Origin: JASHPR01 sp963844655
GTDB taxonomy: Bacteria > Actinomycetota > Actinomycetes > Streptosporangiales > Streptosporangiaceae
DNA: 64,000 nt
Assembly: GCA_963844655.1 (NCBI GenBank)
Contig: CAWJPA010000001.1
Location: 124,001 to 188,000 of the forward strand
Direction: 5' to 3'
Shown in pieces: positions 17,049 to 25,407 of the stretch. Each line of letters starts with the position of its first letter. Positions within the stretch are counted from its first letter, which is position 1. The position numbers and the translations under genes are program-made. A model generated the notes under the pieces. The model was given only the letters and a program-made list of their open reading frames with translations. It was not told the DNA's origin and did not search any database.

Positions 17049-17660
17049 CTACGGGAGCGGTACCTCACCGAAGACCTCCTGGATTCGCCGCAGGTCCCGC
17101 ATCCGGGGCTCGGTGGCGCCGCCGACCCAGCGGCTGACGGTCTTCACGGATACGCCCAGCTGGCGCGCGGCCGCCTCCTGGGTCAGGCCCTCCCGGCGCA
17201 GCGCCGTGGACATCCACTCGGCAAACGTCGCGGGATGGCCCGGCTGGCCGAGCATGACCGGAGCGGTGGGGACGGGAGCGACTGGCGTGGCCGGGGCCGG
17301 TGCGGCCGGGGCCGGGGCGGAGTGCAGCGACGCGGGCGGCGTAGCGGGATGACCGGTGCCCGGAGCTGGGATCTGGCTATCCGAGTGCAGCACGTCCACC
17401 TCGACATGCTCGGGAAAGATGCGAAACGCCACCTGGATCGACCCGGTCGCCCCGGCCGCATCGAGCAGCGCCCGGAACACGGTCTCGCTGACCTCGCGGT
17501 TGCCCTCATCGGTGAGTGGCGACTCGGCCAGGCAGCGGCGGACGAAGTCGCGGATGTCCGGGATCGATGACGGCCGGGCGGGGAAGACCTGGGAGAGGAC
17601 CACGACAGGCACGACCTCGATCGGGTCGGCAGGTCCTGGTTTACGGACGGGTTCAGCCAC
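17049..17660 (-). CDS. HTH (XRE-type) regulator with ATPase-like N-terminal region
   Basis: 203 residues in three parts. Residues ~1-95 resemble an anti-sigma/GHKL-type segment (IRDFVRRCLAESPLTDEGNREVSETVF) but are degenerate and short. Residues ~96-140 are a Pro/Ala linker. Residues ~148-200 form a helix-turn-helix (EGLTQEAAARQLGVSVKTVSRWV, then a PRMRDLRRIQEVF helix). It lies between the maturation operon and the hhyS promoter, on the maturation strand. It is the obvious candidate regulator of the locus, though no effector is evident. Confidence 0.75.
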   Translation of the reverse strand: MAEPVRKPGPADPIEVVPVVVLSQVFPARPSSIPDIRDFVRRCLAESPLTDEGNREVSETVFRALLDAAGATGSIQVAFRIFPEHVEVDVLHSDSQIPAPGTGHPATPPASLHSAPAPAAPAPATPVAPVPTAPVMLGQPGHPATFAEWMSTALRREGLTQEAAARQLGVSVKTVSRWVGGATEPRMRDLRRIQEVFGEVPLP

Positions 17661-17864
17661 CGGTCTCTCCCTCAGCCGGCCGTGTCATCTCGGCCATCTC
17701 CCCCCTCACCGGGCACGCCGTCTCCTAGCGGCGCCAGGGGGCGTGGCGGCGAGTTGACGAACAGGCTACGCGAACAGGGTGGGGTTCGGGAATCCCGTGC
17801 AGGTGCAAGTGCAGTCAGAGATGGGCGGAATGATACGGACGGTGTCCAAATGAGACGTGGGTCA

Positions 17865-17880
17865 CGGACATTTCTGTCCG
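17865..17880. promoter_or_regulatory. inverted repeat CGGACATTTCTGTCCG upstream of hhyS
   Basis: Perfect 6-bp arms (CGGACA/TGTCCG) around TTTC, ending 20 bp before the proposed -35 box. Position and symmetry suit an activator or repressor dimer. Another half-site (TGTCC) occurs at 17843-17847. Confidence 0.4.
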
Positions 17881-17899
17881 GTCGAATGATCGTTGTGTC

Positions 17900-17928
17900 T
17901 TGTAGCCGGACCATTGCGGGTCTAGCAT
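17900..17928 (+). promoter_or_regulatory. candidate sigma70-type promoter of hhyS
   Basis: TTGTAG at 17900-17905 and TAGCAT at 17923-17928, separated by exactly 17 bp, a fair match to -35/-10 consensus in otherwise GC-rich DNA. Predicted start of transcription is near 17935. Confidence 0.45.
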
Positions 17929-18086
17929 GACGACGTCCACGCATCACGAAGGCGAGGTGCGGGCTTGGCCATCCGCTCCGGCGCAGCCGGGCGAAACAGG
18001 GCCGAAGTCGGCCCGGTATCGGGACGGTCCCGCCGAAGCGCACCCTAGGTATCCAGCCGACCCAGGAGCGAGGAGGTGGCCGCGCA

Positions 18087-19163
<1,077 letters not shown>

Positions 19164-19189
19164 CATCGATCGGCAACGGCCCCCGCAGG

Positions 19190-19270
19190 GGTGCCAGCCG
19201 CGACGGCCGGCCGGAGGCTGGCCCGAGCGGATGGCACGCGGGGGTCCGGGGGTCGCCCCCCGGGTCAACA
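19190..19270 (+). repeat. dispersed intergenic repeat, copy A (hhyS-hhyL spacer)
   Basis: Starts with GCCAGCCGCGACGGCCGG, contains GAGCGGAT, and ends with a hairpin-forming run (stem CCGGGGG 19246-19252 with CCCCCGG 19257-19263) then AACA. Its first 25 bases are identical to 32168-32192, and the whole unit aligns to 32238-32315. It fills most of the 121-bp gap between the two structural genes and may modulate relative hhyS/hhyL expression. Confidence 0.7.
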
Positions 19271-19284
19271 GAGAGGGGTAAGCG

Positions 19285-21069
19285 ATGACAACGGTCGACG
19301 ACGCCGGCCTCGTGGAGATGGCCTGGGACCCGATCACCCGGATCGTGGGCAGCCTGGGCATTTACACCAAGATTGACTTCAAGCAGAAGCAGGTCGTCGA
19401 GTGCCACAGCACCTCGTCGATCTTCCGCGGGTACAGCATCTTCATGAAGGGCAAGGACCCGCGGGACGCGCACTTCATCACCAGCCGCATCTGCGGCATC
19501 TGCGGCGACAACCACGCCACCTGCTCGGTCTACAACCAGAACATGGCCTACGGCGTGCGCCCGCCGCACCTCGGTGAGTGGATTATCAACCTGGGCGAGT
19601 CCGCGGAGTACATGTTCGACCACAACATCTTCCAGGAGAACCTGGTCGGGGTGGACTTCTGCGAGCGGATGGTGGCCGAGACCAACCCCGGCGTGCTGGA
19701 GCTGGCCAACCGGACCGAGGCGCCGCACGCGGCCGACCACGGCTACAAGTACATCGGCGACATCATGCGCTCGCTGAACCCGCTCGAGGGCGAGTTCTAC
19801 CGCGAGGCGCTCCAGGTGAGCCGCTCCACCCGGGAGATGTTCTGCCTGATGGAGGGGCGCCATGTGCACCCCTCGACGCTCTACCCCGGCGGCGTCGGCA
19901 CCACGGCGACGGTCCAGCTGTTCACCGACTACCTCACGCGGCTCATGCGCTACGTGGAGTTCATGAAGCGCGTCGTGCCCATGCACGACGACCTGTTCGA
20001 CTTCTTCTACGAGGCCCTGCCCGGGTACGAGGAGGTCGGCCGCCGTCGCGCCGACCTGGTCTGCTGGGGCAGCCTGAACGACCCGGACCACTGCGACTTC
20101 CGGTACGAGAACATGACCAACTGGGGCCGCAAGATGTTCGTCAGCCCCGGCGTCATCAGGAACGGGGAGCTGCTCACCAACGACCTGGTCGAGATCAACC
20201 TCGGGATCCGCATCCTGCTCGGCAGCTCGTACTACGAGGACTGGGAAGACCAGGAGATGTTCGTGACCCGCGACCCGCTGGGCAACCCGGTGGACCGCAG
20301 GCACCCGTGGAATCAGCACACGATCCCGCGCCCGGCCAAGCGGGACTTCGACGACAAGTACAGCTGGGTCATGTCCCCGCGCTGGTACGACGGCGAGAAT
20401 CACCTGGCCGCCGACACCGGCGGCGGGCCGATCGCCCGGCTCTGGGCCACAGCCCTGGGCAACCTGGTGGACTTCGGCTACGTGAAGTCGACCGGCCAGA
20501 GCGTGCTGATCAACCTGCCGCGGACGGTAAGCAAGCCCGAGGTCACGTTCGAGTGGAAGATTCCCAGGGACAAGACGGGCGCTCCGCTGTCCAACGCCAT
20601 CGAGCGCGACCGGGCCCGGACCTACTTCCAGGCCTACGCGGCCGCGTGCGCGCTGTACTTCACCGAGAAGGCGCTGGCCGAGATCAGGGCCGGGCGGACC
20701 AAGACCTGGGAGCCGTTCAGCGTCCCGGACGAGGCGAACAGCTGCGGGTTCACCGAGGCCGTCCGCGGCGTGCTGTCGCATCACATGGTGATCCGCGGCG
20801 GGAAGATCGCGAACTACCATCCGTACCCACCCACCCCGTGGAACGCCAGCGTCCGCGACAGCTTCGGCACGCCAGGGCCTTACGAGGACGCGGTGCAGAA
20901 CACGCCGATCTTCGAAGAGAACCCGCCGGAGTCGTTCAAGGGCATCGACATCATGCGCGCCGTGCGCAGCTTTGACCCGTGCCTGCCCTGCGGGGTGCAC
21001 ATGTACCTCGGCAACGGCAAGATGCTGGACAAGGTGCATTCCCCGATGACGGTGACGTTGTCGACGTGA
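19285..21069 (+). CDS. hhyL: [NiFe] hydrogenase large subunit, group 1h-type (HhyL)
   Basis: 594-residue catalytic subunit that oxidises H2. The N-terminal active-site motif RICGICGDNHATC provides Cys70 and Cys73. The C-terminal motif DPCLPCGVH provides Cys566 and Cys569, with cleavage expected after His572 to release a 22-residue tail. The C-terminal precursor is therefore intact and consistent with the linked maturation protease. GAGAGGGG lies upstream of ATG 19285. Aerobic scavenging of atmospheric H2 during starvation is the known role of this group; that role is inferred here from family. Confidence 0.96.
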   Translation: MTTVDDAGLVEMAWDPITRIVGSLGIYTKIDFKQKQVVECHSTSSIFRGYSIFMKGKDPRDAHFITSRICGICGDNHATCSVYNQNMAYGVRPPHLGEWIINLGESAEYMFDHNIFQENLVGVDFCERMVAETNPGVLELANRTEAPHAADHGYKYIGDIMRSLNPLEGEFYREALQVSRSTREMFCLMEGRHVHPSTLYPGGVGTTATVQLFTDYLTRLMRYVEFMKRVVPMHDDLFDFFYEALPGYEEVGRRRADLVCWGSLNDPDHCDFRYENMTNWGRKMFVSPGVIRNGELLTNDLVEINLGIRILLGSSYYEDWEDQEMFVTRDPLGNPVDRRHPWNQHTIPRPAKRDFDDKYSWVMSPRWYDGENHLAADTGGGPIARLWATALGNLVDFGYVKSTGQSVLINLPRTVSKPEVTFEWKIPRDKTGAPLSNAIERDRARTYFQAYAAACALYFTEKALAEIRAGRTKTWEPFSVPDEANSCGFTEAVRGVLSHHMVIRGGKIANYHPYPPTPWNASVRDSFGTPGPYEDAVQNTPIFEENPPESFKGIDIMRAVRSFDPCLPCGVHMYLGNGKMLDKVHSPMTVTLST

Positions 21070-21074
21070 GGACC

Positions 21075-21107
21075 CTGGGCCGGCCCGGGCAAACCGGGCC
21101 GGCCCAG
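21075..21107 (+). other. strong intercistronic hairpin between hhyL and the accessory genes
   Basis: Perfect 14-bp stem CTGGGCCGGCCCGG (21075-21088) with CCGGGCCGGCCCAG (21094-21107), loop GCAAA. No T-tract follows, so it is more likely an mRNA-stabilising or attenuating structure separating the abundant structural genes from downstream accessory genes than a simple terminator. It begins five bases after the hhyL stop. Confidence 0.6.
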
Positions 21108-21199
21108 CTCACAGCCTGGCCCGGCCGGCGGCACAGGGGAGGCCCGATGACCGTGCCGGTGAGGATGGCCGAGGGACCGGCAGACGGAGGTAAAGGCGC

Positions 21200-22093
21200 A
21201 TGAGCGGCGTGCGAGACGTCGGCGCGCGGGTCGAGGAACTGCTCGTCACGCTGCGCTCGGGCCACGCGGGTGACCCGGCCGCGGTGGCCGAGGAACTGGT
21301 CGGGCTGCTGGTCGGCTTCTACGGCGACGGGCTGCAGCACATCGTGACCGCGCTCCAGGAGGATGGCCCGGCGGGCGCCGCGATGCTCGGCCGCCTGACC
21401 GAGGACCCGCTGGTGGAGAGCCTCCTGCTGCTGCACGACCTGCACCCGCTGGACGTGGACGCCCGGATCCAGCGCGCCCTCGACCAGGTTCGCCCCTACC
21501 TGGGCTCGCACGCCGGGGGTGTGGAATACCTCGGCGTGTACGACGGGGTGGCGCGGCTGCGGCTCGAGGGCAGCTGCCATGGCTGCCCGTCGTCGACGGT
21601 CACCGTGCAGCTGGCCATCGAGGGTGCGGTCCAGGACGCCGCGCCCGAGGTGACCGAGGTCGTCGTGGAGGGCATGACCACGCCACCACCGGCTGCGCCG
21701 CTGCTGCAGATCGGCCGCCGGCCGGAGGACGACGCCCTCGCGGCCACCGGGAATCCGGCTGGGACCGGTGATGTCGGCTGGGTCACCCTGCCCAACATCG
21801 GGCCGCCGAGCTCGCGGCCGGTCACGGCCACCGCGGGCGACACCACCGTGCTGGTCTGCTCGGTACGCGGCACCCTTTACGCCTACCGGGACGCGTGCGC
21901 GGCCTGCGGGCGCTCGCTGGCCGACGGGACCCTCGACCGCGAAAAGCTGACCTGCGGCGGCTGCGGATCCCGCTACGACGTGCGTCTCGCCGGCAAGGGT
22001 CTCGACGATCCGGCCCTGCACCTCGATCCGCTGCCGTTGCTCACCGACTCCCAGGGCATCCGCGTGGCCATCCCGGAAACGGCCCCATCGTGA
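21200..22093 (+). CDS. NifU-like / Rieske-fold iron-sulfur accessory protein (HhyE-type)
   Basis: 297 residues. The middle carries a NifU C-terminal-type domain with GSCHGCPSS (CxxC). The C-terminal ~100 residues align with the Rieske fold (ADGTLDREKLTCGGCGSRYDV), but both histidine ligands are replaced, giving CAACG and CGGCG. An all-Cys site should hold a ferredoxin-like 2Fe-2S, a rubredoxin-like iron or zinc. A linked Fe-S protein of this kind (HhyE) is reported as needed for Hhy electron transfer in mycobacteria; orthology here is inferred from position. ATG 21200 is preceded by GGAGGTAAAGG. Confidence 0.8.
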   Translation: MSGVRDVGARVEELLVTLRSGHAGDPAAVAEELVGLLVGFYGDGLQHIVTALQEDGPAGAAMLGRLTEDPLVESLLLLHDLHPLDVDARIQRALDQVRPYLGSHAGGVEYLGVYDGVARLRLEGSCHGCPSSTVTVQLAIEGAVQDAAPEVTEVVVEGMTTPPPAAPLLQIGRRPEDDALAATGNPAGTGDVGWVTLPNIGPPSSRPVTATAGDTTVLVCSVRGTLYAYRDACAACGRSLADGTLDREKLTCGGCGSRYDVRLAGKGLDDPALHLDPLPLLTDSQGIRVAIPETAPS

Positions 22094-22878
22094 GTGGTCG
22101 TGCCGGAGGCGCGCAGACAAGCAGCGGTACAGGCCTGCGCCGTTTCGTAGCGGCTCCGTCGTCGGCTCCCCCCGGTAACCCTGCCCCCGCGCCTCCCGCA
22201 GCCCCGGCACCACCCTCCCGCACCGCGCCCGCGTTCCCCGCCGCCGTGGCCAGCCAGCTGCCGCTAGGCCAGGCCCAGCCCGGCGCCGAGGAGGCCTGCG
22301 AGTTCTGCGCCACGCCGATCCCGGCCGAGCACGGTCACGTGGCCGACCTGGAGCAGTCCACGCTGATGTGCGCCTGCCGGGCGTGCTACCTCCTGTTCAC
22401 GCACTCCTCGGCGGGTCTTAGCCACGCCGGGCCTGGCCGGGGCCGGTACCGGTCCGTCCCCGACCGGTACCTCAGCGACCCGGCCCGGCCGCTGTCGGCG
22501 GCCGAGTGGGACGGCCTCGAGATCCCGGTCGGGCTCGCGTTCTTCCTGCGCGCCGCGGTGGGAGACGAGATCACCGGGTTCTACCCGAGCCCGGCGGGAG
22601 CCACGGAATGCCGCCTCGACCTGCAGGCGTGGGACCGGATCGCGGCCTCGCACCCGATGCTGGCCGCGGCCGCGCCCGACGTCGAGGCGGTCCTGATCTC
22701 GCGCGGCCAGGACGGCGTCGAGTACTTCCTGGTGCCGATCGACGCCTGCTACGAGCTGGCCGGGCGGATGCGGATGCTCTGGCGCGGCTTCGACGGCGGG
22801 TCCGAGGCCAGGCAGAGCATCGCCGAGTTCCTCACTGGCGTCCGGTCCCGGTCCCGGTCCTTCAGCCAGGAGTCCTGA
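22090..22878 (+). CDS. DUF5947 family protein, hydrogenase-associated
   Basis: 262 residues. A Pro/Ala-rich N terminus is followed by a putative metal site, CEFC...EHGH...CACRACYLLF. A folded domain (WDGLEIPVGLAFFLRA, DVEAVLISR, FLVPIDACYELAGRMRMLWRGFDGG) completes the protein. The family occurs next to actinobacterial uptake hydrogenases but has no known activity. GTG 22090 overlaps the previous stop as GTGA, so it is translationally coupled. Confidence 0.8.
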   Translation: MSGRAGGAQTSSGTGLRRFVAAPSSAPPGNPAPAPPAAPAPPSRTAPAFPAAVASQLPLGQAQPGAEEACEFCATPIPAEHGHVADLEQSTLMCACRACYLLFTHSSAGLSHAGPGRGRYRSVPDRYLSDPARPLSAAEWDGLEIPVGLAFFLRAAVGDEITGFYPSPAGATECRLDLQAWDRIAASHPMLAAAAPDVEAVLISRGQDGVEYFLVPIDACYELAGRMRMLWRGFDGGSEARQSIAEFLTGVRSRSRSFSQES

Positions 22879-22879
22879 G

Positions 22880-23530
22880 ATGACCGAGCTCGCGTTCGAT
22901 TGCGTCGGCGCCACCTCCGACCGGTACGCGATGGCTCCCTCGATGTCGTTCGCGCTTCGGATCGCGGAGACCAGCGGGCAGAAGGTCGAAGCGATCGCGC
23001 TGCGCTGCCAGATCAGGATCGAGCCGGCCAGACGGCGTTACACCGACGCCGAGGCCGAGCGCCTGAACGATCTGTTCGGTGAGACCCAGCGCTGGGCCGA
23101 CACGCTCAAGCCGCTGCAGTTCACGACCGTGTCCATCATGGTGCCCCGCTTCACCGGCAGCACCGATCTGGATCTGCCGGTGATGCTCAGCTACGACATG
23201 GAGATCGGCGCGACCAGGTACTTCGCCGGCCTGGAGGAGGGCGAGGTCCCGCTGTTGCTGCTGTTCAGCGGCACCGTGTTCACCACATCCGAGGGCAGGC
23301 TGCAGGTCCAGCAAGTGCCGTGGAGCAAGGAGGCCGCCTACCGGCTTCCTGTCAGCGTCTGGCGTGAGGCCATCGATATGCACTTCCCGAACAGCGCCTG
23401 GATCAGGATGAGCCTGCAGACCCTGGATGAGCTGGTGCGTTACAAGAACCGCGAGGCGCTGCCCACCTGGGACGCGACACTCGGGGCGCTGCTCGCGCAG
23501 AGCACCAAGAGTGCGGAGCACCAGCCATGA
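22880..23530 (+). CDS. DUF6084 family protein, hydrogenase-associated
   Basis: 216 residues, beta-rich and soluble. Recognisable family stretches are ALRCQIRIEPARRRYTDAE near residue 40-55, a FTTVSIMVPRF strand and YFAGLEEGEVPLLLLFSGTVF, ending with WREAIDMHFPNSAWIRM. No catalytic motif is visible. ATG 22880 is one base after the DUF5947 stop and the gene overlaps the next by ATGA. Likely a structural or chaperone role in the hydrogenase complex, by context only. Confidence 0.8.
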   Translation: MTELAFDCVGATSDRYAMAPSMSFALRIAETSGQKVEAIALRCQIRIEPARRRYTDAEAERLNDLFGETQRWADTLKPLQFTTVSIMVPRFTGSTDLDLPVMLSYDMEIGATRYFAGLEEGEVPLLLLFSGTVFTTSEGRLQVQQVPWSKEAAYRLPVSVWREAIDMHFPNSAWIRMSLQTLDELVRYKNREALPTWDATLGALLAQSTKSAEHQP

Positions 23531-24960
23531 GACTGGACTCCGCGCACCTCGAGCAGGCCCGGATGGTCGCGGACGCGATCCTGTATGAGGGATACCTGCT
23601 GTACCCGTACCGCCAGTCGGCGCAGAAGAATCAGGCGCGGTTCCAGTTCGGGGTGCTGGTGCCGCCTGCCTACCAGGCGATCGATGAGTGCGAGCGATCC
23701 GCGTGCCAGACCGAGTGCCTGCTCGAGTGCCACGACGAGGCCGAGGTCCTGGTTCTGGTCCGGTTCCTCCAGCTGCAGCACCGGGTCGTGCAGGCGGCGG
23801 GTCCCGACGGCCTGCACGACGTCGACCTCCTCGAGGTGGATGGCACCGACTTCACCCCGTGGGACGAGGCCGCGGAACGGCAGCAGCAGGCCTCGGCGAA
23901 CGTCGGTGCGCTGCTCAGCCAGGACCGCACGGTGGAGTTCCACATCGGTTCCGGGGAGCGGGCCGAGGACATCACCGATGCCGAAGGCCGCCGGGCCGGG
24001 CGGCTGATCCGGCGCTGGTCCGCGCTCGATGGGGTTATCCACCTGAGCGCCGAGCGGGTCGCCGGCCCCTACGGCGTGCTGCGGTTGCGGGTCCGGGTCG
24101 AGAACCACACCGACCCCGGGGTGCCGTTGCGCGTCAGGGACGACAGCCTGCCCCACTGCCTGATCGCGGCGCACGAGCTGATCGGCGTGCCGGGCGGGAG
24201 GTTCCTGTCCCTGACCGATCCGCCAGAATGGGCTGCGGGCGAGGCGGCCGCCTGCGTGAACACCGGCACCTGGCCGGTGCTGGCCGGGCCCGAGGACTGC
24301 CGCGACATCGTGCTGTCGTCGCCGGTGATCCTTTATGACCATCCCGAGGTCGCCGCGGAAAGCGCCGGTGACCTGTTCGACGCCACCGAGATCGACGAGA
24401 TCCTCACGCTGCGGACGATGGCGCTGACCGACGCCGAGAAGCGGCAGGCCCGCGCCACCGACCCGCGCGCGGCCGAGATCATGGACCGGCTGGACGACAT
24501 GCCTGCGGAGATGCTCGAGCGCATGCACGGGGCGATCCGCTACCTGAGGTCGGCGCCCGCCGGGGCCCGGGCCATGCCGGCTCACCCGACTCCGGCCGCC
24601 GCGGCCGCGGACGGCTTCGACCCGATCCTGGACCGGCCGCAGGTCCCCTGGTGGGATCCGGGCTCGGACAGCTCGGTGTCGCCCGAGACCGATCACGTGA
24701 TCATCGCCGGGGTCAGGGTCGCCCGCGGCAGCAAGGTCAGGATGCACCCGGGCTCGCGGCGCGCCGACGCGCAGGACCTGTTCCTGGTCGGGCGCACCGC
24801 CGAGGTGGAGGCCGTGCTGAACGACGTTGACGGACAGGTGCACGTGGCGGTGACCCCCGAGGATGACCCCGCGGCCGACCTGCAGCGCAGCCACGGGAGA
24901 TTCCTGTACTTCGCTCCTGACGAGCTTGAGCCCATCGATCCCGGCCCTGAGCCGCCCTGA
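23527..24960 (+). CDS. uncharacterised 477-residue hydrogenase-locus protein with Cys-rich N terminus
   Basis: I do not recognise a named family. The N terminus (AILYEGYLLYPYRQSAQKNQ) is followed by four cysteines at 55, 60, 64 and 68 (CX4CX3CX3C), a possible metal or Fe-S site. A long mixed domain follows. The last ~85 residues (GSKVRMHPGSRRADAQD, then GRTAEVEAV and DGQVHVAV) look like a small beta-barrel of SH3 or HypC type. It is coupled to DUF6084 by ATGA overlap. Position implies hydrogenase assembly or electron transfer; that is inference. Confidence 0.75.
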   Translation: MRLDSAHLEQARMVADAILYEGYLLYPYRQSAQKNQARFQFGVLVPPAYQAIDECERSACQTECLLECHDEAEVLVLVRFLQLQHRVVQAAGPDGLHDVDLLEVDGTDFTPWDEAAERQQQASANVGALLSQDRTVEFHIGSGERAEDITDAEGRRAGRLIRRWSALDGVIHLSAERVAGPYGVLRLRVRVENHTDPGVPLRVRDDSLPHCLIAAHELIGVPGGRFLSLTDPPEWAAGEAAACVNTGTWPVLAGPEDCRDIVLSSPVILYDHPEVAAESAGDLFDATEIDEILTLRTMALTDAEKRQARATDPRAAEIMDRLDDMPAEMLERMHGAIRYLRSAPAGARAMPAHPTPAAAAADGFDPILDRPQVPWWDPGSDSSVSPETDHVIIAGVRVARGSKVRMHPGSRRADAQDLFLVGRTAEVEAVLNDVDGQVHVAVTPEDDPAADLQRSHGRFLYFAPDELEPIDPGPEPP

Positions 24961-25015
24961 GCTTCACCGCGGCCCACGGGGGTTCGCGGCCCACCAACTG
25001 TCCAAGGAGGACGAC

Positions 25016-25120
25016 ATGATCAGCAGGCTGATCAAGGCGGCGTTGCTGGCCGTCGTGCTGGCGGCGATCGTGCAGTCGCTGCCCGACATCAAGCGCTACC
25101 TAGAGCTCCGCGAGATGTGA
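25016..25120 (+). CDS. DUF6893-type micro-protein (34 residues)
   Basis: A single N-terminal hydrophobic helix (residues ~5-20) followed by QSLPDIKRYLELREM. A perfect AAGGAGG at 25004-25010 precedes ATG 25016. Its stop overlaps the next gene's GTG as GTGA, so it is clearly translated within the operon. The small membrane helix could anchor the hydrogenase complex. Confidence 0.8.
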   Translation: MISRLIKAALLAVVLAAIVQSLPDIKRYLELREM

Positions 25121-25407
25121 CGGCGAGGCAACCGATCATGGAAACGATTCTGGGGTTCGTGGCCGGCTACCTGGTCGGGACGCGAGAGGGACGTGACGGC
25201 CTGGAGCGGATGCGCTCGTCCTGGCACTCGATCAGGACCTCACCCGAGGTGCGCAGGCTGGCCGGCGAGGCCATCACGGTGGCCGAGATGGTCGTCCGGC
25301 GGGCCTCGAGCAGCGGGTTCGGAGGCCTCGGTGAAGCCGCGGGCGGCGTTACGGACATGCTGGTCCGCCGGGCGGCCGGGGCTCGCGAGGGGACACGCGC
25401 AGCCTGA
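25117..25407 (+). CDS. small uncharacterised protein with hydrophobic N terminus, hydrogenase-associated
   Basis: 96 residues. An ETILGFVAGYLVGTREGRDG start suggests a YtxH-like short membrane-proximal helix, then an amphipathic helical region (EVRRLAGEAITVAEMVVRRA). GTG 25117 is coupled to the preceding micro-protein; ATG 25138 is an alternative. The 3' end overlaps the convergent membrane gene by 59 bp. Function unknown. Confidence 0.65.
   Translation: MTARQPIMETILGFVAGYLVGTREGRDGLERMRSSWHSIRTSPEVRRLAGEAITVAEMVVRRASSSGFGGLGEAAGGVTDMLVRRAAGAREGTRAA

Larger units (their letters stand above)
17661..18086. promoter_or_regulatory. 426-bp divergent control region between the HTH gene and hhyS
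   Basis: No convincing gene. The left half carries the divergent start of the HTH gene. The right half holds an inverted repeat at 17865-17880, a shared CGAATGA-CGTT-like motif at 17883-17894, and a promoter-like TTGTAG-17 bp-TAGCAT at 17900-17928. These are followed by a ~150-nt leader before hhyS. Short open frames here have atypical composition and no ribosome-binding sites. Confidence 0.6.

Noticed and set aside
21147..21203. 18-residue ORF just before the NifU/Rieske-like gene, with ATGA overlap
   Set aside because: Too short and without any own ribosome-binding site or similarity; its end simply contains the next gene's Shine-Dalgarno.
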